Of a DNA stretch of 48,176 nucleotides, positions 1-7,754 are shown piece by piece (within the stretch, counting starts at the first letter, position 1; every line of letters starts with the position of its first letter). Origin of the DNA: Hyphomicrobiales bacterium (GTDB taxonomy: Bacteria; Pseudomonadota; Alphaproteobacteria; Rhizobiales; Rhizobiaceae). The notes beneath the pieces were generated by a model. It did not search any database. It saw only the letters and a program-made list of their open reading frames with translations, and had not been told where the DNA came from. The position numbers and the translations under genes were made by a program. The DNA lies in the NCBI GenBank assembly GCA_900469475.1, contig UBXG01000040.1, positions 1-48,176 of the forward strand. Reading direction: 5' to 3'.

Positions 1-118
1 AAGTTCCATGGCAGGTCAAAGGCCACTAAGAAACTCGAACGATATCCGAATAGCAGTTTTTACTCGAAGTCCTGAGGCTTTATGTGGCCACACAGCACGA
101 TCGGCACAACGAGTGCCT

Positions 119-850
119 TTACCCGATTGCGGCTCGGTGTGCAGCCGCAAACTCCGACAGCGAACGGAAGTGACCAGCGACTTTCGGAGGATTGTCGAGG
201 ATTTTCGTCGCCCCTTGGCCCGCCTTACCAAATCGCCTGTCAATCCATACACTGGTCAGGTCCATTTGCACGGCCGGCGCATGGTCGTGATATAAACTCT
301 GCGCCACATGCAAAAGCTCATTCTTTAGAACGCCTAGATCCTGCTGCAGCCGCGAGAAAAGGAAATGGAAATTCTTCGGATCCGGTTTATAGCTCCCAAT
401 GTCCTCTGCGGTGTAGACGGCATCAAAGGAAACACCGAGCTTACGGTTTGAAGCCTCAAAGCTCTTGCGATCCACATTGGAAAGCACAACCAGATGATAG
501 TGCTGCTTCAGATAGGCGAGTGCCTCAGCAGAATCAGGGAACGCTGGCCAATCAGGTACCGAGGCGCCGAAGCGCTCATGTAGGTCGGAGTGGACAGTTA
601 AGCCCCAGTGCCGAGCAAGCCTTGCATGCACGACCGACAAGAGCGTGACGTAGTGCAAGGACGGCGTCTCAGCCTCCTGCGCCGTCTCAATCTCCCCGTA
701 AGCTTTCAGCGCCTCCTCGCGCCCGATTTCGCGACTTCCCGTGCTCAACAACGGCTGCAGGGCGTTCCAGATGCCGCTCTCCCAGTCAATCAGCGTACCG
801 TAAACATCAAAAGAAAGGGCCTTAAAGCAGGTCAGATCCATGTCGTTCAT
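119..850 (-). CDS. HAD-family (S)-2-haloacid dehalogenase-like hydrolase
   Basis: This 243-residue protein fits the type II haloacid dehalogenases, which hydrolyse 2-haloalkanoic acids to hydroxy acids in the cytoplasm. The N-terminus carries FDVYGTLIDW, with the nucleophilic Asp of HAD motif I. LSNVDRKSF in the middle matches motif II (Ser/Asn), and KPDPKNF matches the motif III lysine. The length is normal for the family. The ATG at 850 sits directly against an AGAGG, so the second ATG at 841, nine bases after GAGG, may be the real start. The AraC-type gene at 956-1705 is upstream on the same strand and might control it. The fold is secure. The halogenated substrate is inferred from motif resemblance only, since many HAD hydrolases of this type have no known substrate. 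Confidence 0.85.
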   Translation of the reverse strand: MNDMDLTCFKALSFDVYGTLIDWESGIWNALQPLLSTGSREIGREEALKAYGEIETAQEAETPSLHYVTLLSVVHARLARHWGLTVHSDLHERFGASVPDWPAFPDSAEALAYLKQHYHLVVLSNVDRKSFEASNRKLGVSFDAVYTAEDIGSYKPDPKNFHFLFSRLQQDLGVLKNELLHVAQSLYHDHAPAVQMDLTSVWIDRRFGKAGQGATKILDNPPKVAGHFRSLSEFAAAHRAAIG

Positions 851-955
851 CCTCTCGCGCAGATCTTCGTTGCGCTACACTAGCGCTTGCTGTGCCAGAA
901 GAGATGAGCCTGGAATCTGGAAGACTATGCCAAAGCTACGACATTTAGCCGAGCC

Positions 956-1705
956 TCAGTCCACGCGACCAGTCAGACGAAATTCGCCTGGTGAAATCCC
1001 AAGGCGACGCTTGAATATGCGGTTGAACGCAGAAACATTCTCATAACCTGCCGCATAGGCAATTTCCGCTATAGTGTTATTGGTGGCGATCAGGCACTCC
1101 ATCGCTACATCAAGTCGCCGCTCAATATCATACTGTCTCGGAGAACTGCCGAACGTCGCCCTGAACAATGCATGGAAATGGCTTTGGCTAATGCCGGCCT
1201 CGCGCGCCATAGCGCTGATATTTGTTTTGCCGCCGCCTGTTCCAAGGTCGGCCGCCAGCCGCTCTATTCTGTTCGATGCTTTTGATTTTGTCTTAGGGGC
1301 CGAGGCCGGACGGATAAGATGCAGTCCGGTTAGCGCCAACATGGCTGCATCTTGAGCGCGATGCCCATCCGCATTGACCTCTATGCCGATCTGGCGGAAG
1401 ATTCGCCAAAGCCAGGGCTCCATGCGCGAGACCAAAGGGCTACCTCTGGTCAGTAGAACCGGTGCTTGTTCCGCATCGCTTTCGTGGAGTTTGAGATCTA
1501 CGACCAACAGACTGCAATCCGCACTTGGGACGAAGTCATGGTAACACCCCGTCGGGATGACAGCGACTGAGCCGCCTGCAATAACGCCCGATCCCGCGTC
1601 GATGGAGATCTTCATCGCGCCCCGCAACGGAAATAGCACCTGGATATGGTCGTGATAATGATAACCGCGACTATGATACTGTCTTGTCTCGAGATTGATG
1701 TCCAC
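956..1705 (-). CDS. AraC-family transcriptional regulator
   Basis: A 249-residue cytoplasmic DNA-binding protein. The N-terminal half (to about residue 90) is cupin-like, with the His-rich stretch YHYHDHIQV and beta-strand-rich sequence, as in AraC-type effector domains. The C-terminal 100 residues form the double helix-turn-helix: AREAGISQSHFHALFRATFG is the first HTH, and the family signature AYAAGYENVSAFNRIFKR lies near the end. The start is a GTG at 1705, eight bases after a GGAG. It lies 105 bp upstream of the haloacid dehalogenase on the same strand, so that gene is a plausible but unproven target. The effector cannot be read from the sequence. Confidence 0.9.
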   Translation of the reverse strand: MDINLETRQYHSRGYHYHDHIQVLFPLRGAMKISIDAGSGVIAGGSVAVIPTGCYHDFVPSADCSLLVVDLKLHESDAEQAPVLLTRGSPLVSRMEPWLWRIFRQIGIEVNADGHRAQDAAMLALTGLHLIRPASAPKTKSKASNRIERLAADLGTGGGKTNISAMAREAGISQSHFHALFRATFGSSPRQYDIERRLDVAMECLIATNNTIAEIAYAAGYENVSAFNRIFKRRLGISPGEFRLTGRVD

Positions 1706-1865
1706 GGCTCTTGCTCCCAGGCAACCCAGTCTTGCGCTTATGAATCAGCTGGGCATACCCGTTTTCGCGCGCGATGTTAATTTTCGCGAAGTTCTGGCAT
1801 ATCTGCTCATGCCCGCGAGCCGACGGCGGGAGCAGCAAAGATAGTAACCAACCATCATGCGCTGC

Positions 1866-2240
1866 TCATCGCCGATCCTCCTCGTGCTGTTCCGCTCCCT
1901 CGATCGGAGAAAGCCAGGGTTCCCGCCGTTTGGTCCACAGCTCATAGGTGGGGCGGAGACGCGTGGGCGCCTCGCTCAGGATCCCGAGTTTGATCTCAAC
2001 CTCGTTATCACCCATGGCAAAGACGCGCGAGCCGCAGCGCGGGCAAAACTCCCGTCCAGCAAACTCGCTTGTCTCGCCTTCATAGTGAAATTCACTTACC
2101 GGCCACAGGCCGAAATAAGTGAAGGCGGATCCGCTTTCCTGTCGGCAATCTGTACAATGGCAAATGCCGATATGAAGCGGCGTTCCGCGCACCGTGAGAC
2201 GCACTTGCCCGCACCGGCACGATCCGGTCGATTCCGTCAT
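1866..2240 (-). CDS. GFA-family (CENP-V/GFA domain) zinc protein
   Basis: A 124-residue protein of the family once named after glutathione-dependent formaldehyde-activating enzyme. The zinc-binding cysteine pairs are visible in order: CRCG near residue 8, CHCTDCR near residue 27 and FCPRCGSR near residue 67. Length and spacing are those of the single-domain family, whose members mostly have no confirmed reaction. The ATG at 2240 follows a GAGGA by six bases. That ATG overlaps the last stop codon of the decayed DUF2188 reading frame (ATGA), so the two were probably translationally coupled before the upstream gene decayed. The function in this organism is not known. Confidence 0.85.
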   Translation of the reverse strand: MTESTGSCRCGQVRLTVRGTPLHIGICHCTDCRQESGSAFTYFGLWPVSEFHYEGETSEFAGREFCPRCGSRVFAMGDNEVEIKLGILSEAPTRLRPTYELWTKRREPWLSPIEGAEQHEEDRR

Positions 2241-2437
2241 GGTATGTCCTCATCATCGCTGACATTCGTGATCGGGCCTTGCCCACGGCTGACATGCTCC
2301 GTCTGCTAGCGCCGGTCAGACAGCTGATAGCTGATTTCTGCATCCTCACCGCCCTGTGGCTGGCGGGCTGCAGCAGATTTGGCAGCCGCGAGCGCACTCT
2401 CATGGTCGGGAAAGGTCTCCGACCAGACATAAGCCAA
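2237..2437 (-). pseudogene. Decayed DUF2188-type small protein gene
   Basis: Between the DUF1236 and GFA genes the minus strand holds a broken small reading frame. Reading from 2437, the residues AYVWSETFPDHESALAAAKS and then AEISYQLSD resemble the core of DUF2188 proteins, common small rhizobial proteins of about 75 residues. A TAG at 2306-2308 interrupts it where the family usually has a Trp codon. The same frame continues after it as QTEHVSRGQGPITNVSDDED to a TGA overlapping the GFA start codon. Upstream of 2437 the sequence enters a stop in this frame, and the expected HDGGW-like N-terminus is only hinted at in another frame (EDW). This suggests one nonsense change plus a 5' frameshift. 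The assignment rests on remembered family sequences, so confidence is moderate. Confidence 0.5.
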
Positions 2438-2501
2438 TCTTCAAGAAGATGGGCTCGGTCTTTCTCTGCCTTTCCCGATCCTTAGGGCCACCCTTTCGGC
2501 A

Positions 2502-2897
2502 TTATTCAAGGATGCGGACAACCGTGCGCGTCTTCGGTTGAACAATGATACGTTTGTGGTTCACGACAGCGTAGGCATAGGTCGGGTTGTCCGGGACCGG
2601 TGTGACGACAACCGTCTCTGGGAGCGCGCGGCCGACAACGATCTGGTCCTGGACGACTGCCTCGGATGGAGGCAGGGGTTGTTCCTGAACGTATGTGACC
2701 ACTTTCTCTGGCGGTGGATCGATCGCGGTGCCAGCAATCGCACCGGCGACACCTCCGACTGCGGCGCCGACAGGGCCGCCTACTACTGCTCCGGTCACCG
2801 CACCGCCTGCGGCGCCGGTTACGGTGGAAGACTGGGCGAAGGCCGAACCGGCCAGAAGGCCGAAGGCGGCCATTGAAACGACAAGTCTCGTTTTCAT
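2502..2897 (-). CDS. DUF1236-type secreted protein with glycine-rich segment
   Basis: A 131-residue exported protein. The N-terminus MKTRLVVSMAAFGLLAGSAF followed by AQS is a clear Sec signal peptide. Next comes a Gly/Ala/Val-rich stretch (about residues 25-60, repeated GAVVGGPVGAAVGG-like units) of the kind that forms glycine-zipper or membrane-inserting segments. The C-terminal part (VVNHKRIIVQPKTRTVVRIL) matches the short DUF1236 motif seen in rhizobial periplasmic proteins. The reading frame stays open upstream to 2990, but the ATG at 2897 is chosen because AAAGGAG stands six bases before it and the signal peptide begins there. That Shine-Dalgarno lies inside a long hairpin, listed separately. 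Function unknown, probably envelope-associated. Confidence 0.8.
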   Translation of the reverse strand: MKTRLVVSMAAFGLLAGSAFAQSSTVTGAAGGAVTGAVVGGPVGAAVGGVAGAIAGTAIDPPPEKVVTYVQEQPLPPSEAVVQDQIVVGRALPETVVVTPVPDNPTYAYAVVNHKRIIVQPKTRTVVRILE

Positions 2898-2900
2898 AGC

Positions 2901-2941
2901 ATTCTCCTTTAATTCCAGCTCTTGTGAGCTGAAAGGAGAAT
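2901..2941 (-). promoter_or_regulatory. Hairpin sequestering the DUF1236 ribosome binding site
   Basis: In mRNA sense the leader reads ATTCTCCTTTCAGCTC, loop ACAA, then GAGCTG, a five-base bulge GAATT, and AAAGGAGAAT, followed by GCTATG. The arms pair perfectly: six base pairs (CAGCTC/GAGCTG) and then ten (ATTCTCCTTT/AAAGGAGAAT). The whole Shine-Dalgarno AAAGGAG lies in the 3' arm, so folding would block ribosome binding. This is the architecture of RNA thermometers and other translational switches. The pairing is seen; the regulatory role is inferred. Confidence 0.65.
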
Positions 2942-3252
2942 TACTGAGCCAATAGAATGTTCCTCTTCGGTTACCATCCGAAGCCATCACGAGTTAGCCG
3001 CCTGCGACAAACTTCGTGATCGGCACGGAAGGGGCAGGTGCATCGGCGAAGGATGCGGTAACAGCAACGCTCCCGACTGGATCTCATGTTCTGTCATGAT
3101 GCCATGCCGCCCAGGGGGCTTTGTCTCAGGCAGACGGTGGTCGTTATGATCTGTCTTAGCTTCGCCCTGCCGTTTCGAACCGATGCAGCAGCTGATCACG
3201 CTTTTCGTCCCGCATGCACTGCGGCCCTTATTGGGGATGGTCTTGTGTGGCG
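2942..3252. other. Intergenic region without a supported gene
   Basis: About 310 bases lie between the TPP enzyme stop and the DUF1236 leader. Short open frames exist on both strands, but none has a good ribosome binding site or a recognisable protein. The promoter of the DUF1236 gene should lie at its left end. A GGAAC occurs on the minus strand at 2959-2963, but its partner 16 bases on is AATT, so I do not call an EcfG promoter. Confidence 0.5.
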
Positions 3253-5028
3253 CTACAGATTGTTAGCTCGCGGATTTTGTCCTACGACCTGTTCTGCATC
3301 TACCGGCACCTCGACCAAGATGGATGGGTGACCGGGGCTGTAGCTTTCGCGCATGATCTCGGCCAGGTTGCTGAGATCCGGCATCAGCTTCCGGCTTGTC
3401 CAGCCGCATGCGCGCGCCATTGACCCAAAGTCGATGCGGTAGAGGTCACTGTGGTAGCGATCGGATGAATAGTCTGGAATGACCACGGGCAGGCCCTGCA
3501 CCATGATGCCGAGCGCGCCGTTGTCCAGCACGAACAGAACTAGCCCCAATGATCGCGCTTCCGCCAGGCAACCAGCAATCAACCGGAAGCATCCATCGCC
3601 CATAAAAGCGAAGACTGTCGCCTCCGGCTTTGCAAGCTTTGCGCCGATTGCCGCGCCCAACGCTCCGCCCATTGCCGAACCGCGATAGAGCGAATGGAAG
3701 CGGACATTCGGATGCGGGCGCTGCGTGACATATTGACGATCCTTGTAGGCAAGGCAGACATCGTCGAATGCGATGCTTCCCGACTGCCATTGGCAGTCGA
3801 GCTCCTGATAAAATCGGGCGATATCGATCGTCCCGGCGCGTGGCGGCAAGATCTTGCGATCATTGAGATCAGTCACAAAGGCCGGCGCGGGAGGGCGCGG
3901 CAGCTGAAGACCCTCGAGGCGGCCGATCGCTTCGCTCAGAACCTGGTCGATCGGGCCTCGAACATCGAAATATTCGCCGCGCACACGATGCCGAAATTCG
4001 CCCCCAACGCTGCCGTATGGCGCTGTCAGGTTGGTGAAATTCCATGTCGTATGCGCGGGTATGTCAGAGAAGTTCAGGGTATATTCGTCAGGGCAAAACC
4101 CGAGCGTAATGACGATATCGTCGGGCCCGAGGCTTTTCCAGAGCTGCATTGCGCGATCATTGCCGCCAAATCCCAGATAGCCGAAACCGAAGTTATTGTT
4201 GCGCGCCACCGCATTCGCTCCGTTTATGCTCCAGACGATCGGTGCCTGTAGCGCTTTGCACAAACGTGTGGTGAGGACAGGCATGTACGGATACACGGCC
4301 GCCTCTTCCCCGGCGAGCACGATCACCCGACGCCCCGCCGATTGCCGCGGAAATTCAGCCAGAAAATGGGCGAGCGACCCATGGTCGATCCTATTCGGTT
4401 TATGGGCGTAGTCACCGCGCCAAGGCGTAAGGACCGGCTCAGGCACCACCTTTCCGAGTGCCTCCGGCGGCATAAGAAGTGCGATCGGCGAGCCCTGATC
4501 GAGCTGTTTGCGGGCCTCTTCAAGTTGTTCTTCGATACTGTCCGGATCGTTCAAGACGAATGTGCCCGAAGGTAACTCGGCCCTCAACTGAGCCACGACA
4601 TCGGCCCCGTCTGCGCTCGTGTCCTGCAGCGGTGCGCGGTATCGCGTATCTGCGGGGCTAAGGGGAATCAGGTAGATTGCCGGAATATTGTGCAATTTCG
4701 CATCGCTCAGGCCGCAGGTCAGCAGCCGCGTTGCGGCTCCCGTCGTTGCAATGGCTGCACTGATTTTCCCGCTCGCCAGATAGTATCCCAGAGGAATGAA
4801 GCCGGCGACATACTCTCCGACATTGAAGAAAACCGGGCGTTCGACTCCGTCGTCGGGGACAACCATCGGCTCAAGATGTTTGAGCAAATGGATGACCCCT
4901 CCACCCGTGACGCCGGCATAGTGACGCACATGCCAGGTCGCAAGCGTATCGATCAGGAATTCATATCCCGTTTTCGGCTTGACTACCTGAACATCGCCTG
5001 CCGCTTCGACTGTGAGATTCAACGTCAT
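3253..5028 (-). CDS. Thiamine-diphosphate-dependent 2-oxoacid decarboxylase/synthase-like enzyme
   Basis: A 591-residue protein with the three-domain build of acetolactate-synthase/pyruvate-decarboxylase-type ThDP enzymes. In the first domain, VGEYVAGF contains the glutamate that activates the cofactor, followed by TTGAATRLLTCGLSDAKLHN in the place of the usual TSGPG stretch. The last domain has GDG (FMGDGCFRLIAG, around residue 475) and, about 25 residues on, DNGALG, giving the GDG-X(n)-N metal/ThDP motif. Length is normal. It lies 133 bp downstream of, and on the same strand as, an isopropylmalate-synthase-like gene, which hints at successive steps on a 2-oxoacid. It does not look like a close match to IlvB or pyruvate oxidase, so the substrate is left open. 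An aldehyde-forming decarboxylation or an acyloin/acetolactate-type condensation would both fit. Confidence 0.8.
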   Translation of the reverse strand: MTLNLTVEAAGDVQVVKPKTGYEFLIDTLATWHVRHYAGVTGGGVIHLLKHLEPMVVPDDGVERPVFFNVGEYVAGFIPLGYYLASGKISAAIATTGAATRLLTCGLSDAKLHNIPAIYLIPLSPADTRYRAPLQDTSADGADVVAQLRAELPSGTFVLNDPDSIEEQLEEARKQLDQGSPIALLMPPEALGKVVPEPVLTPWRGDYAHKPNRIDHGSLAHFLAEFPRQSAGRRVIVLAGEEAAVYPYMPVLTTRLCKALQAPIVWSINGANAVARNNNFGFGYLGFGGNDRAMQLWKSLGPDDIVITLGFCPDEYTLNFSDIPAHTTWNFTNLTAPYGSVGGEFRHRVRGEYFDVRGPIDQVLSEAIGRLEGLQLPRPPAPAFVTDLNDRKILPPRAGTIDIARFYQELDCQWQSGSIAFDDVCLAYKDRQYVTQRPHPNVRFHSLYRGSAMGGALGAAIGAKLAKPEATVFAFMGDGCFRLIAGCLAEARSLGLVLFVLDNGALGIMVQGLPVVIPDYSSDRYHSDLYRIDFGSMARACGWTSRKLMPDLSNLAEIMRESYSPGHPSILVEVPVDAEQVVGQNPRANNL

Positions 5029-5161
5029 TTGCTCATCTCTCCGCTATGGCCTTTTCCTGAATTCAGCAACGTATTGACGTTCGTTCCCCGAACCGGTCGG
5101 GCTCGGAGGAAGCGCGGTTCCGACTTCAGGCCGATCCCGGTTGCATGTTGGGGAAGCAGAA

Positions 5162-6346
5162 TTACGCGATATGTTTTTCGCGGGAGAACGCTTCCGTACC
5201 GGCAACCGTCGCCAGAAGGTCCTCATCGCAAAGCGATGCCTTTTGATCGGCGATATCCTTGAAGCGGGAGAAAGCGAGATCGAGATCCGCATCGGAGCCG
5301 AACTCGACGCCGAGCGAACGCATGCACATGCGAAAACCGTTCCGACCCGAATTCTTTCCGAGCACCAGCCGATACTCGTCGGCGCCGACCTCCGCCGCCG
5401 TCATGATCTGATAGGTCAACGGGTTCTTCAGCATGCCATCCTGGTGAATACCGGACTGATGCGAGAAAGCATTCCTGCCGACGATCGCCTTGTTGGGCTG
5501 CACAACGAAACCCGTGATCTCCGAGACGAGCCTGGATGCAGCCGTCAAACGACGGGTTTCAACGGACGTCCGGCATCGGAAAAAATCCTCGCGTGTATGC
5601 AGTGCCATGACGATCTCCTCAAGCGACGCATTGCCCGCTCGCTCACCGATACCGTTGATCGTGCATTCGATCTGGCGCGCGCCCTGCCGGGTCGCTTCGA
5701 GCGAGTTGGAAACAGCCATGCCGAGATCATTATGACAATGCGCGGAGAACACGGCCTTGTCAGCATTCGGCACGACATTGCGCAGATAGGTGAATAGCTT
5801 GCCGTATTCATCGGGCGTGGCGTAACCGACGGTGTCCGGCAGGCTGACCGTGGTTGCACCGGCCCCAATCACCTGTTCCACAAAGCGGGCGAGAAACTCC
5901 GGCTCCGACCGGCTTGCGTCCTCGCAGGAAAATTCGATATCCTCCGAATAGCGTCGTGCATGGACCACCGCGCGAACGGCGTGTTCGAGCACGTTTTCCG
6001 GTGTCATCTGCAGCTTGTATTTCATGTGAATGGGCGAGGTCGCCAGCACGATGTGGATACGAGACGATGCCGCACCGGAAACGGCCTCCGCCGTAAGATC
6101 GATGTCGCGCTCGACCGCGCGGCTCAGGCTGCAAATCGTGCTGTCCTTGACGACACGCGCCACGGCTTTGATCGCTTCGAATTCTCCGGGACTGGAGACG
6201 GCAAAGCCAGCCTCGATCACATCGACCTTCAGCCCTTCGAGCATAAGCGCGATCTCCACCTTTTCACCGGTGTCGAGGTTGATACCGGGGCTTTGCTCGC
6301 CATCCCGCAATGTGGTGTCAAAGATAGTGATTTTTTCGGCACTCAC
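5162..6346 (-). CDS. 2-isopropylmalate synthase-like enzyme lacking the regulatory domain
   Basis: A 394-residue DRE-TIM metallolyase that condenses acetyl-CoA with a 2-oxoacid. DTTLRDGEQSPG at the N-terminus supplies the catalytic Arg and metal-binding Asp. SAHCHNDLGMA is the HxH metal motif, and INGIGERAGNASLEE is the GxGERxG signature. SGIHQDGMLKN belongs to the linker subdomain of isopropylmalate synthases. The protein stops soon after that subdomain, whereas LeuA of this class is usually above 500 residues with a C-terminal leucine-binding domain, so it should be insensitive to leucine. The ATG-started frame runs to 6448, but the GTG at 6346 is preferred because GGGGAGAG lies just upstream and the protein then starts at the family's usual N-terminus. 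Homocitrate, citramalate or another 2-alkylmalate product cannot be excluded. Confidence 0.8.
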   Translation of the reverse strand: MSAEKITIFDTTLRDGEQSPGINLDTGEKVEIALMLEGLKVDVIEAGFAVSSPGEFEAIKAVARVVKDSTICSLSRAVERDIDLTAEAVSGAASSRIHIVLATSPIHMKYKLQMTPENVLEHAVRAVVHARRYSEDIEFSCEDASRSEPEFLARFVEQVIGAGATTVSLPDTVGYATPDEYGKLFTYLRNVVPNADKAVFSAHCHNDLGMAVSNSLEATRQGARQIECTINGIGERAGNASLEEIVMALHTREDFFRCRTSVETRRLTAASRLVSEITGFVVQPNKAIVGRNAFSHQSGIHQDGMLKNPLTYQIMTAAEVGADEYRLVLGKNSGRNGFRMCMRSLGVEFGSDADLDLAFSRFKDIADQKASLCDEDLLATVAGTEAFSREKHIA

Positions 6347-6410
6347 GCGACTCTCCCCAATCGATTGAAACATCGGCATTGACGAATTCGTAAGGGCTAG
6401 CTGCACTGCA

Positions 6411-6430
6411 TCATGTGCAGGTCGCATAAA
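6411..6430. promoter_or_regulatory. Dyad CTGCAC-N8-GTGCAG upstream of the isopropylmalate-synthase-like gene
   Basis: A perfect six-base inverted repeat with an eight-base centre lies 65-84 bases upstream of the GTG start. The centre itself contains TGCA on both sides. The size and position suit a dimeric regulator operator. No regulator gene is adjacent, and the binding protein is unknown. Confidence 0.4.
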
Positions 6431-7093
6431 TCGACGCTTCCGGCACATTCACGCCGGCAGCGACATCGATCATCTCATGCAATTCCTGTCAGATCTGATC
6501 CCGTTCGACCGGGTTTCGCTTCTGGAAACCGAACAAACTAAACCGTCAATTCGGACAGCACTTTTTCCATTCAACATGTGTGAGATCGAAAGGGAGCTTC
6601 ATCTCCCCAGGATGCGGCAGGCAAGTAAATTCCAGGTTCCACAACGGTCAGATGGCTGGCAAATTGCCGCCGCGAGGCAGTCCGGACCATCTCGATTTTC
6701 GGAGCCAATATTTCAAGGTCTGAGAATTGAGTGTCCATAGCGCACCGAATGGTTACCATCGTGAGCATGCCTCCATTCTCGATGGCCGTATTTTAGAAAA
6801 CTATGGAATATTTTTAGGAAGCTACGGCTTTTTTGCTCCACCCGCGAGGAGTGTATCGACTTTGCCACACTTGCTTCAAGCCGCTGGTATTTTAGGGCTA
6901 TAGTGGGAGCGGCACCGTCGCCGGCTCGCGAGCAGCATGAGACAGTCCAGTCATGCAGACCCCGTATCTGCGCCGATCACCATAATAAGATGTCATTGCA
7001 TACGTCTGCCCTCGCCCAAGCCATCCGGGCCGGACGATGGCAGCTCTTGCCTAGCGCGGCTTCCATAGCAAGTCGCTATTTTTCAGCCCTGTG
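6431..7093. other. Intergenic region, 660 bases, no supported gene
   Basis: The longest gap in the window. A 65-residue open frame on the minus strand (6571-6768) has no recognisable domain and no clear Shine-Dalgarno. An AT-rich patch at about 6790-6835 could hold promoter elements for the genes to the left. I see no tRNA-like or repeat structure. Confidence 0.45.
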
Positions 7094-7696
7094 TCACGCC
7101 ACCAGCTTTTCACCACTGAGATGACGCTCCAGGAAGGGGAGGCTGTCCTGTCCCCAATAGAGCTCGCCTTCGTATCGGAAGGTTGGAAGGCCGAAGACGC
7201 CCGCCTCCTTGGCAACATCGCGATTGCTGCTCCAGAGTTCGGCAATATCGGGACGAGCCGCGCGCGCCTCGAGCGCAGCGCCGTCAAAACCTGCAGCCTC
7301 GGCAATCGCCTTTCGCACATCGGCATTGCCGATATCCGCCGCGGTGCCCCAGAAAGCGTGTTGCAGCGCGCGGGCGAGAGCAGTCCAATCCTGCCCATCG
7401 AGCTGGGCCGCCAAGACAAGAAAACCCGCGGGCGTCGGATCGGACAGCGCCGACCGGTTGGTAAAGTCGAGCGGCTTGCCGCGAAGAGCGGCCCATCGCC
7501 GAAGATCCTTCATCCAGTAGGCCCGCCGCGCGTCGGGGCGATCACGCGAGTAGATCGCGCCATTTTCGACGATCAGCGGAATGAGATAAGGGCGGATTTC
7601 CGCGCCCGATCGCGCCGCGAGTTCGATAAACGCGTCAAAGCCTATATAAGCCCATGGCGATCCGATGCCGAAGAAGTAGTCGATGGTTTTGGTCAT
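7094..7696 (-). CDS. DsbA-family 2-hydroxychromene-2-carboxylate isomerase-like protein
   Basis: A 200-residue protein with a thioredoxin-like fold containing an inserted helical domain. FFGIGSPWAYIGFDAF at the N-terminus is the kappa-class/HCCA isomerase motif, with Ser-Pro-Trp in place of the redox CxxC. GVFGLPTFRYEGELYWGQDS near the C-terminus contains the conserved cis-Pro (LPTF) and WGQD of this family. HCCA isomerases act in naphthalene-type aromatic breakdown and use glutathione, but many homologues sit in unrelated catabolic clusters. A strong Shine-Dalgarno (GGGAGG, eight bases) supports the ATG at 7696. The TetR gene lies 58 bp upstream on the same strand. No ring-cleavage genes are present nearby, so the substrate is uncertain. 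Confidence 0.82.
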   Translation of the reverse strand: MTKTIDYFFGIGSPWAYIGFDAFIELAARSGAEIRPYLIPLIVENGAIYSRDRPDARRAYWMKDLRRWAALRGKPLDFTNRSALSDPTPAGFLVLAAQLDGQDWTALARALQHAFWGTAADIGNADVRKAIAEAAGFDGAALEARAARPDIAELWSSNRDVAKEAGVFGLPTFRYEGELYWGQDSLPFLERHLSGEKLVA

Positions 7697-7754
7697 AAAG
7701 TTTTCCTCCCGACGGGATCAAATGTGAAACAGATCTAAATTGCTAGAGCGACCT

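Noticed and set aside
1..118. Possible end of another gene at the left edge
   Set aside because: No frame ends here with recognisable protein, and the dehalogenase stop lies at 119.
2939..2963. Possible EcfG promoter before the DUF1236 gene
   Set aside because: GGAAC is present on the minus strand but the sequence 16 bases on is AATT, not CGTT, and it overlaps the hairpin.
6571..6768. 65-residue minus-strand open frame in the intergenic region
   Set aside because: No ribosome binding site and no recognised motif; composition not clearly coding.
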